Below are positions 1 through 8,482 of a stretch of 37,649 nucleotides of DNA, piece by piece. How positions within the stretch are numbered: position 1 is the first letter of the stretch; every line of letters starts with the position of its first letter. The stretch spans positions 1-37,649 of the forward strand of contig CANDAG010000036.1 of NCBI GenBank assembly GCA_947382625.1, in the 5' to 3' direction. The position numbers were made by a program, and so were the translations under genes. This DNA is from an uncultured Lachnospiraceae bacterium (GTDB lineage Bacteria > Bacillota > Clostridia > Lachnospirales > Lachnospiraceae). The notes under the pieces are model-generated. The model was not told the DNA's origin. It worked only from the letters and a program-made list of their open reading frames with translations, and did no database searches.

Positions 1-2
1 TC

Positions 3-1532
3 TCTGTTGTGGTGTTATTTCTGATCTTTACCGTGCAGTCCATCAAACGCTGTCATGCTCCGCACGCCATCTTATTGATTCAAAAAAGGCGTTACCATAT
101 ATTGGCGGAAAATTGGAGAGTGGGAGCATACAATTCTTCGGTGACGCTCATTAGCACCGCTGTTGTGATTCTGATGAATGTCCTTGGGGCAGAGCTGCCT
201 GCAAAATATACGGTGTTTGACGTGACTGCAAACAAGCTCTATTCTCTGTCGGAAGAAACCAGGGAGCTGGTAACCTCTCTTGGTGAGGATGTTTCTCTTT
301 ATGTGGTGGCCGGTGAAGAACAGGCGGATGCTGTCCTAAATACCACGCTGGAAAATTATGCAGGACTGAGTTCTCATATTAAGCTTTCTTATGTGGATCC
401 TGCAGTAAATCCTAAATTTTTTTCCAGATATACAGATGAAAATATTTCTTATAACAGTGTGATCGTGGAGAGCGGAAAGCGCAGCAGAGTGATCGATTAC
501 AGCGCCATTTACCAGACGGAATTTGATTACTACAGCTATAGCCAGACCACCACAGGTTATGACGGGGAGGGACAGCTCACCAGCGCCATTGCCTTTGTGA
601 CCACGGAGGATATGCCGAAGATCTATACCCTGGAAGGGCATGGGGAGTTAGCCTTTGATACGGAATTTAAGGCGGCCATAGAGAAGGAAAATATAGAGTG
701 TGATACTATCAACCTGTTAAATTATGACACGGTTCCTGCGGATGCGGAGATGGTGGTGATCTATGGGCCTACGGAGGATTTTTCAGAGGATGATACCGAA
801 AAGCTTCTTTCTTATATGAAAAATGGGGGAAATCTTCTGATCATCAGCACCTATACCGGCAAGGAGATGCCCAATTTTGCGCGTATTCTTGATTTCTATG
901 GGGTGGAGGTGACCAAAGGGCTGGTGATCGAAGGAGACAGCGACTACTATTATCAGGATCCTTTTTATCTTTTTCCCCAGATGCTTTATGATTCTGTCAC
1001 GGAAAGCGCCATCGACAGTGGAAGCTATGTGTTTGTTCCCTATGCCCAGGGGATTACGGTCAGTGAAAGGGATGATACGGAGGTAACAACACTTTTGCAG
1101 GCATCGGAGCAAAGCTATGCGAGAAATGAGATAGAGAGCAGCGACAGCTACGAGAAACAGGAAGGGGATATAGAGGGACCCTTTGCACTGGGGGTAAAGT
1201 GCCTGCGGACTCTTGAGGACTTTGATGAAGAAGCAGAAGAAAATGCGGATTCAAAAATTTCGGAAGCTGTCATCTACACCAGTGAGCAGATGTTTACACA
1301 GAATGCGGATGAGATTGTATCGGGTACGAACCTGAAGCTGTTTTTGGGAACGCTTACGAGTATGGTATCCCATACCGGAAGTGTTTCTGTTCCGGCAAAA
1401 AGCTATGAGATCAGCTATCTGGCTATGCCTCAGAATACCATTGTGGTTCTGGCACTTCTGAGCGTTGTGGTGATTCCTTTTACCTTTTTGATCGGAGGAT
1501 TTGCAGTCTGGTTCAGGCGGAGGAATTGGTAG
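3..1532 (+). CDS. GldG-family ABC transporter auxiliary protein, 5' end outside window
   Basis: Extracytoplasmic component of a Gld-type ABC exporter (ABC_transp_aux family), anchored in the membrane. The core begins near residue 37 of the visible reading frame with the family-typical run of a short polar stretch, one membrane segment, then a KYTVFDVTANKLYSLS motif. The C-terminus has a second membrane segment followed by arginines, which is also typical. Upstream of the core the same frame encodes VVLFLIFTVQSIKR, which resembles the last membrane segment of the partner ABC-2 permease. The frame is open to the left edge, so this may be a permease-GldG fusion. A separate start is also possible at the TTG near 106, with a weak AAGG in front. 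The 198-residue DUF4340 gene follows 33 bp later and belongs to the same operon. Family is confident; the true start is not. Confidence 0.8.
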   Translation, partial: SVVVLFLIFTVQSIKRCHAPHAILLIQKRRYHILAENWRVGAYNSSVTLISTAVVILMNVLGAELPAKYTVFDVTANKLYSLSEETRELVTSLGEDVSLYVVAGEEQADAVLNTTLENYAGLSSHIKLSYVDPAVNPKFFSRYTDENISYNSVIVESGKRSRVIDYSAIYQTEFDYYSYSQTTTGYDGEGQLTSAIAFVTTEDMPKIYTLEGHGELAFDTEFKAAIEKENIECDTINLLNYDTVPADAEMVVIYGPTEDFSEDDTEKLLSYMKNGGNLLIISTYTGKEMPNFARILDFYGVEVTKGLVIEGDSDYYYQDPFYLFPQMLYDSVTESAIDSGSYVFVPYAQGITVSERDDTEVTTLLQASEQSYARNEIESSDSYEKQEGDIEGPFALGVKCLRTLEDFDEEAEENADSKISEAVIYTSEQMFTQNADEIVSGTNLKLFLGTLTSMVSHTGSVSVPAKSYEISYLAMPQNTIVVLALLSVVVIPFTFLIGGFAVWFRRRNW

Positions 1533-1565
1533 CTTTGAGCAGTTTCGCCGGGAAAGGATGAATGT

Positions 1566-2162
1566 ATGAACAAAACGCGGGCAGATATAAAAAGAAAACA
1601 ACGATTATTGCTGTTGCTTTTGGCATTGCTGGCAACGGCAGCGGCTCTTATCTATCTGAAAACAGATAATGAGAGGACGGCAGATGATGAGACCGCACAG
1701 GAAGAAGTCGAAGTTTATCCGGTTACCCAAATTGACTCTTCACAGGTAAAGGAAATCGGTATCATTAACAGGGGAGATGCTGTAAATCTGATCAGAGAAG
1801 GAGAAGGCTGGATACGACGGGAAAATGAGGAAGAAGCTTTTGAAGAAGCATTTGATATCGACAGCAGCTTAGTAGAGGATTTCCTTGCCAGAGCATCCTC
1901 AGTTACTGCCGATGAGAAGATCGAGGATGTGGATGACCTGGCCGAGTATGGTCTGGAGGTTCCTTCCGTCAATATCACTCTGCAGTGGGATGATAACATG
2001 TATATTATCAGGCTGGGTGACTACAACCCTATTATAGGCAGCTATTATCTGAGTATTAATGATGAGACGACTGTCTATACCATAGACAGCTCCACATACT
2101 ACGGCTTAAGCAAGACTCTGGAAGACTTCAAAGAAACAGAGGCAAAACTCCAGGATCCGTGA
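1566..2162 (+). CDS. DUF4340 domain membrane-anchored protein of the Gld operon
   Basis: Protein of 198 residues with an N-terminal anchor (basic residues, then a leucine/alanine-rich segment at about 13-30) and an outward domain. The domain matches the DUF4340 pattern: an opening strand of the type VKEIGIIN, a WIRRE tryptophan strand, a stretch containing DDLAEYGLEVPSV, and a closing strand YTIDSSTYYGL. DUF4340 proteins usually sit directly behind GldG-type genes and are thought to be part of the same exporter; the substrate is unknown. A GGAAAGGA ribosome site lies about 8 bases ahead of the ATG. The protein is shorter than many DUF4340 proteins and carries one repeat of the domain. It is the last gene of its operon, because the feo promoter follows. 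Confidence 0.75.
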   Translation: MNKTRADIKRKQRLLLLLLALLATAAALIYLKTDNERTADDETAQEEVEVYPVTQIDSSQVKEIGIINRGDAVNLIREGEGWIRRENEEEAFEEAFDIDSSLVEDFLARASSVTADEKIEDVDDLAEYGLEVPSVNITLQWDDNMYIIRLGDYNPIIGSYYLSINDETTVYTIDSSTYYGLSKTLEDFKETEAKLQDP

Positions 2163-2195
2163 TCCCTCAGTCATAGAAAGAAAAATAACACAGCC

Positions 2196-2224
2196 TTGCA
2201 AACCCCTTCCTACTGTGCTTTAAT
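2196..2224 (+). promoter_or_regulatory. Predicted sigma-A promoter of the feo operon
   Basis: TTGCAA (2196-2201), a 17-base spacer and TTTAAT (2219-2224) lie 34 bases before feoA. This separates feoAB from the Gld genes upstream. I see no obvious Fur or DtxR-type palindrome over it. Confidence 0.55.
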
Positions 2225-2257
2225 AGTATTGAACCTGAAGAAAAAGAGGTAGCATTT

Positions 2258-2491
2258 ATGTCACTGTTTGAAGGTACCAAAGGAAATCATTACGAGATCA
2301 AGGGGCTTTATGTGGAGGAGGCGATCACCCGCAGACTCCAGGCTCTTGGATTAAATGACGGAACCAGAGTCACCGTATTGAACCGCAAAAAAAACGGTGC
2401 GCTGATCATCCGTGTGAGAGGGACAAGACTTGCCCTTGGCAGACATATTTCCCAGGGGATAGAAGTGGAGGAACGAACCGATGAAGTATGA
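2258..2491 (+). CDS. feoA: Ferrous iron transport accessory protein FeoA
   Basis: Small SH3-like protein of 77 residues, the usual size for FeoA, which assists the FeoB ferrous iron channel at the inner face of the membrane. The sequence has the family's central ITRRLQALGLNDGTRVTVL segment and ends with a strand containing RGTRLALGR, the typical FeoA closing motif. An AAAAAGAGGT ribosome site precedes the ATG. Its last 11 bases overlap the start of feoB, so the two are probably translationally coupled. Confidence 0.9.
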   Translation: MSLFEGTKGNHYEIKGLYVEEAITRRLQALGLNDGTRVTVLNRKKNGALIIRVRGTRLALGRHISQGIEVEERTDEV

Positions 2492-4517
2492 GGAGACCGT
2501 TCATGTGGCGTTTGTGGGGAATCCCAACTGCGGAAAGACCACCCTGTTTAACGCCGTCACAGGGGCTAAGCTGAAGGTGGCCAACTGGCCCGGAGTGACG
2601 GTAGAGAAGATAGAGGGAGAGGCAGAGTACGAGGATGTCCATATGACATTGGTGGATACGCCGGGAATTTACTCCCTTACCAGCTACACGATAGAAGAAA
2701 AGGTCACCAGAGGCTGTGTGATGGACGATGATATTGAGGTGATCGTCAATGTGGTGGATGCCTCCAGCCTGGAAAGAAATCTGTATCTGACCCTGCAGCT
2801 CTTAGAGCTGGGGAAGCCTGTAGTGCTGGCATTAAATATGATGGATGTGGTGGAAGAGAGGGGGATGGAGATCGACCTGCACCGCCTTCCGGAGCTTTTG
2901 GGAGATATTCCTGTAGTGCCGGTCTCGGCGGCGAAGCGAAAGGGGCTGGATATCCTGCTCCATGCTGTGATCCATCACTATGAGGAAGGCTCAAAGGGGG
3001 ACGTTCTCCACTACAGCGAGGAGATCGAGGAAAAGCTTACAGAGCTTACCCGGATGATGCGGTCCAATTACCCTACCCATTCCTCGGCAAGGTGGCATGC
3101 CATTAAGCTGTTAGAGGGGGATGAGGAGGTCAGAACGGATCATCCCATTGAGGTTTCACATATTGTGGACCGAAGCTACGAAAAGGAGATCATCCAGGCC
3201 AAGTATGGATTTATAGAGAGTATTATTAAGGAAATCCTTTTTTACAAAAAAAGAAGCAATAAACGAGGATTTCTTGTATTTGATAAGGATACCACAGATA
3301 AGGCGGATGCTGTCCTTACGCATCCCATATGGGGTGTTCCTGTGTTTTTGTGCATCATGGCGCTGGTATTTTTCCTGACCTTTGCTATCGGGGACTGGCT
3401 GAAGGGGTATTTTGAGGCCTTTCTGGAAGTTTTTTCGGGAAGGGTCAGCGGTCTGCTTTCGATGATCCACACGGCGGACTGGCTGAATTCTCTGATCGTG
3501 GACGGGATCATAGCAGGGGTAGGAGGAATCTTAACCTTTATCCCCAATATCGCTATTTTATTTCTTGCCCTGGCAATCTTAGAGGACAGCGGCTATATGG
3601 CCAGAGTAGCCTATGTTATGGATGGTATTATGGGAAAGGCAGGGCTTTCCGGCAAGGCCTTTTTGCCTATGATATTGGGATTTGGATGTACGGTTCCGGC
3701 GATCATGGCATCCCGGGCGCTGGAAACGGAAAGGGACAGAAAAAGAACCATGATCATAACGCCTTTTATGTCCTGCTCTGCAAGGCTTCCTGTGTATGTA
3801 CTTTTTTCCGGAATGTTTTTTGGTAAATATGCCCATATTGCGGCATTCTCCATGTATGTGATCGGAATGCTCTGTGCGATCCTGGTAGCCAGGATACTCC
3901 ATATCAGCGAGAAGCGCCGGGGCGGGGAAGCAAGTGAGAGCCTTCTGATCGAGCTTCCTGAGTATAAGCGTCCAAACGGAAGAACGATCAGGATCTATGT
4001 GTGGAATAAATTAAAGGATTATCTCTCCAAGGCAGGGACTACGATCTTTATTGCATCCATTTTTATCTGGGTAGTGTTGAATTTTGGCCCTTCCGGCATG
4101 ATCAGCGATCCGGCGGCAAGCTTTGGAGCGATCCTTGGCAGATGGCTGGAGCCGGTCATGCGCCCGGCAGGGCTTGGTATGTGGCAGATCATTGTTTCGC
4201 TGATCGCCGGGATCTCTGCAAAAGAGGTGGTGGTATCCAGCTTTTCCGTGCTTTTTGGCGTAGGGAATTCCGAAGCGGCGGCAAGTATGGATCTGGTAGT
4301 AGAAAATCTAAAGAGCATCGATCCGGCCTTCGGTCCTCTCAATGCTTATTGTATGATGCTCTTTGTGCTTCTTTATGTGCCCTGTGCGGCGGCTATGGCA
4401 ACCATACGCAAGGAGAGCGGTTCCACGGCGTTTATGGTAAAGCTTGCCCTGTTCCAGATCCTGTTTGCGTGGACAGCGGCGACTCTGGTTTTTCAGATCG
4501 GAAGCCTGTTTTTATAA
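2481..4517 (+). CDS. feoB: Ferrous iron transporter FeoB
   Basis: Membrane protein of 678 residues that takes up Fe(II). The N-terminal G domain has the P-loop GNPNCGKT (13-20), the switch segment ANWPGVTVE (34-42), DTPG (59-62) and NMMD (119-122). A helical linker follows to about residue 270. The membrane part has the two cysteine-containing gate motifs, GFGCTVPAIMASR and SCSARLPVY, and about eight hydrophobic segments. Length is at the short end for the family but all motifs are present, so it should work. It starts inside feoA and is followed 25 bases later by the alcohol dehydrogenase gene, probably in the same transcript. Confidence 0.95.
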   Translation: MKYEETVHVAFVGNPNCGKTTLFNAVTGAKLKVANWPGVTVEKIEGEAEYEDVHMTLVDTPGIYSLTSYTIEEKVTRGCVMDDDIEVIVNVVDASSLERNLYLTLQLLELGKPVVLALNMMDVVEERGMEIDLHRLPELLGDIPVVPVSAAKRKGLDILLHAVIHHYEEGSKGDVLHYSEEIEEKLTELTRMMRSNYPTHSSARWHAIKLLEGDEEVRTDHPIEVSHIVDRSYEKEIIQAKYGFIESIIKEILFYKKRSNKRGFLVFDKDTTDKADAVLTHPIWGVPVFLCIMALVFFLTFAIGDWLKGYFEAFLEVFSGRVSGLLSMIHTADWLNSLIVDGIIAGVGGILTFIPNIAILFLALAILEDSGYMARVAYVMDGIMGKAGLSGKAFLPMILGFGCTVPAIMASRALETERDRKRTMIITPFMSCSARLPVYVLFSGMFFGKYAHIAAFSMYVIGMLCAILVARILHISEKRRGGEASESLLIELPEYKRPNGRTIRIYVWNKLKDYLSKAGTTIFIASIFIWVVLNFGPSGMISDPAASFGAILGRWLEPVMRPAGLGMWQIIVSLIAGISAKEVVVSSFSVLFGVGNSEAAASMDLVVENLKSIDPAFGPLNAYCMMLFVLLYVPCAAAMATIRKESGSTAFMVKLALFQILFAWTAATLVFQIGSLFL

Positions 4518-4542
4518 AAGATGAGTAGGAGGGTATTTCAAA

Positions 4543-5565
4543 ATGAAAAGTGCGGTTTTTTATGGAAAACATGATATGAGAGTGGAGGATCGGGAGATTC
4601 CGGAGGTTGGGCCGGAGGAAGTGCTGATCCGGGTTAAGGCCTGCGGGATCTGCGGAACGGATGTGCATATCTACGAGGGAGACAAGGGAGCGGCAGAGGT
4701 GACGCCTCCTACCATCTTAGGGCATGAGTTTGCAGGTGTGATCGCAAAGGTGGGAAGCCGGGTAAAAAATTTCAGGGAAGGGGACAGAGTCTGTATCGAT
4801 CCTAACTGTATTTGCGGGGGTTGCGATTTCTGCAGGAACGGCCAGGTGCATTTTTGTGAGAACATGATCGGATACGGCACCACAGTAAACGGCGGCTTTG
4901 CGGAATATTGCGCGGTCAGGGCCAGTCAGGTTTATCTTCTGGGGGAAAATACCAGCTTTGCCCGGGGAGCCATGACAGAGCCGGTGGCCTGCTGCCTTCA
5001 CGGTATTGATATGTGCGATATCCAGCCGGGGCATCAGGTGGTGGTGATCGGCGGAGGCATGATCGGACTTTTGATGCTTCAGCTTGCAAAGCTTGCGGGA
5101 GCTGCCAAAGTGGCGCTTCTTGAGCCGGTGGAGAAAAAAAGGGAAATGGCAGGGCGTTTAGGAGCGGATATCTGCATCGATCCCTTGAAGGAGGATGTGG
5201 AGGCACGCCTGAAGGAAGCAGGGATGACGTGGATCCGCTGTGTGATCGAATGTGCGGGGCTTCCCTCTACTATGGAGCAGGCTATTGGACTTGCAGGCAA
5301 AAAGGGAACAGTGATGATGTTCGGGCTGACCAGGCCGGATGCCGCTATTTCAGTGAAGCCCTTTGAAATCTTCCAGAAGGAGCTTACCTTAAAGGCCAGC
5401 TATATCAATCCCTGCACCCAGCAGAGGGCTTTGCAGCTGATCGACTCCGGACGGCTGGATGTGGAAAGCATGGTATGTGCTTCTATTGGCCTTGAGGAGC
5501 TGGAGGAGGTGCTCTCCGACCCGAAGCGCAGGGCAGAAGGAAAGTTTATTGTGGTTCCTGAGTAG
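4543..5565 (+). CDS. Zinc-dependent medium-chain alcohol/polyol dehydrogenase
   Basis: NAD(P)-dependent dehydrogenase of the sorbitol/threonine dehydrogenase group, 340 residues. The catalytic zinc site is visible as C37 in CGICGTDVH and H61-E62 in GHEF. The structural zinc cysteines are C91, C94, C97 and C105. The nucleotide-binding fold begins near residue 167 with VVVIGGGMIG. The substrate cannot be read from sequence; sorbitol, butanediol, threonine or another secondary alcohol are all possible. It follows feoB by 25 bases with a GGAGGG ribosome site, which suggests co-transcription, though a link to iron is not obvious. Confidence 0.88.
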   Translation: MKSAVFYGKHDMRVEDREIPEVGPEEVLIRVKACGICGTDVHIYEGDKGAAEVTPPTILGHEFAGVIAKVGSRVKNFREGDRVCIDPNCICGGCDFCRNGQVHFCENMIGYGTTVNGGFAEYCAVRASQVYLLGENTSFARGAMTEPVACCLHGIDMCDIQPGHQVVVIGGGMIGLLMLQLAKLAGAAKVALLEPVEKKREMAGRLGADICIDPLKEDVEARLKEAGMTWIRCVIECAGLPSTMEQAIGLAGKKGTVMMFGLTRPDAAISVKPFEIFQKELTLKASYINPCTQQRALQLIDSGRLDVESMVCASIGLEELEEVLSDPKRRAEGKFIVVPE

Positions 5566-5640
5566 ATGTCATGCAGCAGTTGCCCTTTATCGCCAAAAGC
5601 CGGATAAGGCTGAAGTAAACAGAAGAAGGAATGATAGGAT

Positions 5641-6348
5641 ATGGAGCTGACAAAAAGAGAGGAAAGTGAGGCTCAGCGCAGACAGGTAATGATGCTGGAC
5701 GATAAACCGGGGGTACTGCTGGAAGAGGCAAAACCGTTTATCAATCTGATGATGCAGTATAAGTGTGCCATCATGGAGGTGGAGACGAAGCTTAAGGTAC
5801 TGGATGCGGAGTTTTCACAGGAGTATAACAGAAATCCCTTTGAGTCCATTAAGAGCAGACTCAAAAGCCCCTTAAGTATTTATGAGAAACTAAGGAAAAA
5901 GGGATATTCCGTCACTGTGAATAATATAGAAAGGTATTTAAACGATGTGGCAGGCGTCAGGGTGATCTGCTCTTTTCCGGACGATATCTATCGGCTGGCA
6001 GATCTGCTCTCAAGGCAGGATGATATTGAGGTGATTAACCGGAAGGATTATATCAAAAATCCCAAGCCCAATGGTTACCGCAGTCTGCACCTGATCCTGA
6101 GCACCCCGATCTTTTTATCCAGAGAAAAAAAATATATTCGCGTGGAGGTGCAGTTCCGCACCATTGCCATGGATTTCTGGGCAAGTCTGGAGCATAAGCT
6201 TAAATACAAAAAAAACATAGAGGATGGGGAAGCCATTGCCAGAGAACTGAAAAATTGTTCGGATTTCATAGAAGCTCTGGATTATCAGATGCAGGGGATC
6301 AGGGACAGGATTGACAATGCTGAGGCAGGCACGGAAGAGGGGGATTAA
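5641..6348 (+). CDS. relQ: Small alarmone synthetase, RelQ (YjbM) type
   Basis: Single-domain (p)ppGpp synthetase of 235 residues without a hydrolase or TGS/ACT domain. It transfers pyrophosphate from ATP to GDP or GTP in the cytoplasm. Visible motifs include the ATP-binding basic stretch with RLKSPLSIYEKLRKKGY, the metal-site region with NDVAGVRVICSF, and the nucleotide-binding part NPKPNGYRSLHL followed by VEVQFRTIAMDFWASLEHKLKYK. RelQ proteins usually act as tetramers activated by pppGpp. The stop codon shares the four bases TTAA with the stop of the leftward response-regulator gene, so the two genes converge without a gap. A full-length Rel gene lies 11.6 kb downstream. Confidence 0.88.
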   Translation: MELTKREESEAQRRQVMMLDDKPGVLLEEAKPFINLMMQYKCAIMEVETKLKVLDAEFSQEYNRNPFESIKSRLKSPLSIYEKLRKKGYSVTVNNIERYLNDVAGVRVICSFPDDIYRLADLLSRQDDIEVINRKDYIKNPKPNGYRSLHLILSTPIFLSREKKYIRVEVQFRTIAMDFWASLEHKLKYKKNIEDGEAIARELKNCSDFIEALDYQMQGIRDRIDNAEAGTEEGD

Positions 6349-7058
6349 TCTCCCTCTTCCATACGGTATCCGATCCCAATCTCAGTAAAAACATATTCCG
6401 GCGCAGCCGGATTTTTTTCTATCTTGCGGCGGATATTGGCCATATTTACCCGCAGGATCTGGTTATTATTGTCTGTGTAAGGACCCCATATTTTTTCCAT
6501 CAGATAGGTATAGGTGAGAACCCTGCCGGAATTTTTGGCTAGGAGGGTCAGAAGCTTATACTCAATCTGGGTCAAATGGATGATCTTTCCGTCAAGGGTT
6601 ACCACATGATTTTCAAAATGGATGGTGAGATTTTTGCAGTGGTAGGGTTTAGGCTCTGTGGAGGTCATATCCTGCATCTGACTACTGTGCCGCAGGGAGG
6701 TGCGGATCCTGGCAAGAAGCTCCACTGTGCTGAAGGGCTTGGTGATATAGTCATCTGCGCCAAGATCAAGAGCCCGGGCCTTTTCATGTTCATTGGTGCG
6801 TGCGGAAATTACGATGACAGGCACCGGCGTCCAGGAACGGAGCTTGCGTATCACCTCTATTCCATCCATGTCGGGAAGCCCCAGATCCAAAAGAATGATA
6901 TCCGGACACAGGGAGGCGGTTAAATGCAGTCCCTCCTTGCCGCTGGATGCGCAGGTGATCTTATAATTCTGGTTCTTTAGGGCAGTAGAAATAAAAGAGC
7001 AGATATTTTCTTCATCTTCGATGAGAAGAATGGTGTTTTTGGAAAGATTTTTGGTCAT
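6345..7058 (-). CDS. kdpE: KdpE-like OmpR-family response regulator
   Basis: Response regulator of 237 residues, receiver plus winged-helix DNA-binding domain. The receiver has acidic pair E14-D15, phosphate-accepting D58 and K107. The C-terminal domain has the features of the KdpE branch, including LTQIEYKLLTLLAKNSGRVLT, the WG after the recognition region and RVNMANIRRKIE. It lies downstream of the KdpD-like kinase gene in the same leftward operon, so the kinase is its likely partner. No kdpFABC genes are in the window, so its target may be elsewhere or may not be potassium transport. Its stop overlaps that of relQ. Confidence 0.85.
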   Translation of the reverse strand: MTKNLSKNTILLIEDEENICSFISTALKNQNYKITCASSGKEGLHLTASLCPDIILLDLGLPDMDGIEVIRKLRSWTPVPVIVISARTNEHEKARALDLGADDYITKPFSTVELLARIRTSLRHSSQMQDMTSTEPKPYHCKNLTIHFENHVVTLDGKIIHLTQIEYKLLTLLAKNSGRVLTYTYLMEKIWGPYTDNNNQILRVNMANIRRKIEKNPAAPEYVFTEIGIGYRMEEGD

Positions 7059-7081
7059 GCGTCACCTCATCTGTTTTAGTG

Positions 7082-7158
7082 AACATAAGGACTGTGCGCG
7101 GAGCGCGTAATCCGTTGTTAAACATAAGGACTGTGTATGGAGCGTGTAGTCCGTTGTT
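7082..7158. repeat. Tandem pair of 38-bp hairpin repeats, locus 1
   Basis: Two copies, 7082-7119 and 7121-7158, separated by one A. Each reads AACATAAGGAC, a variable arm, a GGA loop, a variable arm, then a TCC end followed by GTTGTT. The copies lie between the kinase and regulator genes. The second copy is inside the 3' end of the leftward kinase gene, where it encodes the final RTTRSIHSPYV, and the first base pair junction (7118-7120) gives its TAA stop. The same 38-bp unit occurs as pairs at 14169 and 22238. Confidence 0.85.
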
Positions 7159-8239
7159 TGGGCAGTACAAAAATGAATTCACAGCCGTTCGGATGGTTGG
7201 CAGCTGTAATAGTTCCGGTGTGGGCAGCGATGATGGTTTTGCAGATGGAGAGTCCTATCCCCATTCCGCGATGACCGTCAGAGCTGCTTTCGGGGTTATA
7301 GCTGGAGCCGTCAAAGATAGTGGAGAGCTTATCCGGAGGGATTCCGATCCCGTAATCCCGGACGCAGAAAGCCGCTTCATCATGGGTAGAGGTCACGATC
7401 AGCTCCGGGGGGATACGGCTGCCGGAATGGATCATGGCATTTTCCAGAAGGTTGATGATGACCTGCTCGATCAATATGGCATCCATGGGAATCATGAGGA
7501 GCTCTTCCGGTACCTGTACGTTTACTGCTGCATCCGGAAATCTTTTGTGAAACCGGATAAGGGCTTCCGAAACCACCTCTTCTACAGATTCCAGCGAGGT
7601 GGCGATCTCCATGGAGCCTTCCTGTATCCTGGTAACCGACAGAAGATTTTCTACCATATTCAGAAGCCAGTTGGAATCCTCACGGATGTGTGCTACCAGC
7701 CGGAGGCGCTCCTCTTCGGTTAAGGCGGCGTGGTGCTCCAGATAGGCGGAGCTGCTTCCGATGATCCCGGTAAGGGGAGTGCGCAGATCATGAGAAACGG
7801 AGCGGAGCAGATTGGCCCGCATTTTTTCTTTTTCCGCCTCCATCAGCAGCTTTTCCCGTTCTACCAGTGCATCGGCCTGGGCCTTGATCCTTGTGGTCAT
7901 GGTGCTCACTACCAGGGAGATGATCAGAGTAAACACAAAGGTCACCGGGTAGCCGGTGAGGGTGAAATTTACCTGAAAATAAGGATAGGTAAACAGATAG
8001 TTGATACCGATCACGCTTACAACAGAGGCGGCGATCCCGTAAAGGTAGCCTTCTGTAAAACGGGCGGTGAGTACCAGGGCGGTTATATATACCAGTGCAA
8101 TATTCGCTGAATTTTCGGGGACAGTAAGAAAAAACCAGAATGCGGTCAGGGTGGCAATGATCAGGATCAGCGCTGTAAGGAGGAGATCCCTGACGGATAA
8201 GGTTTTGTTTATGGGGGAGCTGGCTGGCTTCATGGGCAC
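7118..8239 (-). CDS. Short KdpD-like sensor histidine kinase
   Basis: Membrane histidine kinase of 373 residues. It matches only the C-terminal half of KdpD: a DUF4118 block of four membrane segments (about 17-112), a linker coiled region, the phosphorylated H150 in SVSHDLRTPLTG, then an ATPase domain with the N box LLENAMIHS, DYGIGIPPDKL and GMGIGLSICK. The N-terminal KdpD and Usp domains, which sense the cytoplasm in classical KdpD, are absent. Short kinases of this type are known in Firmicutes. The last 11 residues, RTTRSIHSPYV, and the stop come from the 38-bp repeat. Promoter and direct repeats lie upstream at 8274-8344. The partner is the regulator gene downstream. Confidence 0.85.
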   Translation of the reverse strand: MPMKPASSPINKTLSVRDLLLTALILIIATLTAFWFFLTVPENSANIALVYITALVLTARFTEGYLYGIAASVVSVIGINYLFTYPYFQVNFTLTGYPVTFVFTLIISLVVSTMTTRIKAQADALVEREKLLMEAEKEKMRANLLRSVSHDLRTPLTGIIGSSSAYLEHHAALTEEERLRLVAHIREDSNWLLNMVENLLSVTRIQEGSMEIATSLESVEEVVSEALIRFHKRFPDAAVNVQVPEELLMIPMDAILIEQVIINLLENAMIHSGSRIPPELIVTSTHDEAAFCVRDYGIGIPPDKLSTIFDGSSYNPESSSDGHRGMGIGLSICKTIIAAHTGTITAANHPNGCEFIFVLPKQRTTRSIHSPYV

Positions 8240-8273
8240 TCCTATCTTTGTGATAAAGGATTTTTATGTTCTG

Positions 8274-8302
8274 ATTATACATTTTTCTGCCAGAGAGGGC
8301 AA
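8274..8302 (-). promoter_or_regulatory. Predicted promoter of the KdpD/KdpE-like operon
   Basis: Read on the minus strand: TTGCCC (8297-8302), a 17-base spacer and TATAAT (8274-8279), about 35 bases before the kinase start. The -10 is perfect and the -35 moderate, which suits a promoter that needs an activator. Confidence 0.6.
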
Positions 8303-8322
8303 ATATTTGTGCAGAGAAAGGG

Positions 8323-8344
8323 CGTTAAGATGACGTTAAGATTA
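8323..8344. promoter_or_regulatory. 11-bp tandem direct repeat, candidate response-regulator operator
   Basis: CGTTAAGATGA (8323-8333) is followed directly by CGTTAAGATTA (8334-8344), 10 of 11 bases identical. Direct repeats of one helical turn are the normal binding site of OmpR-family dimers. They lie about 20 bases upstream of the -35 of the leftward kinase operon, a good position for autoactivation by its own regulator. The rightward muramidase gene starts 139 bases away and could share the site. Confidence 0.5.
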
Positions 8345-8482
8345 GACAGGCCTTTCGGAGAGCGAAAGGAGCAAAGAGGACAGGCCGGTTCCTGAAAGTG
8401 AATCAAGTTCTTATGGCAATGAGATGGTTTTTGGGCTATAATATGTTCATATTATTATACACAAAACTACTTGGGAGCAGTC

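Noticed and set aside
6345-8344. A complete Kdp potassium system
   Set aside because: Only the regulator and a short kinase are present; no kdpA, kdpB or kdpC was found on either strand of the window.
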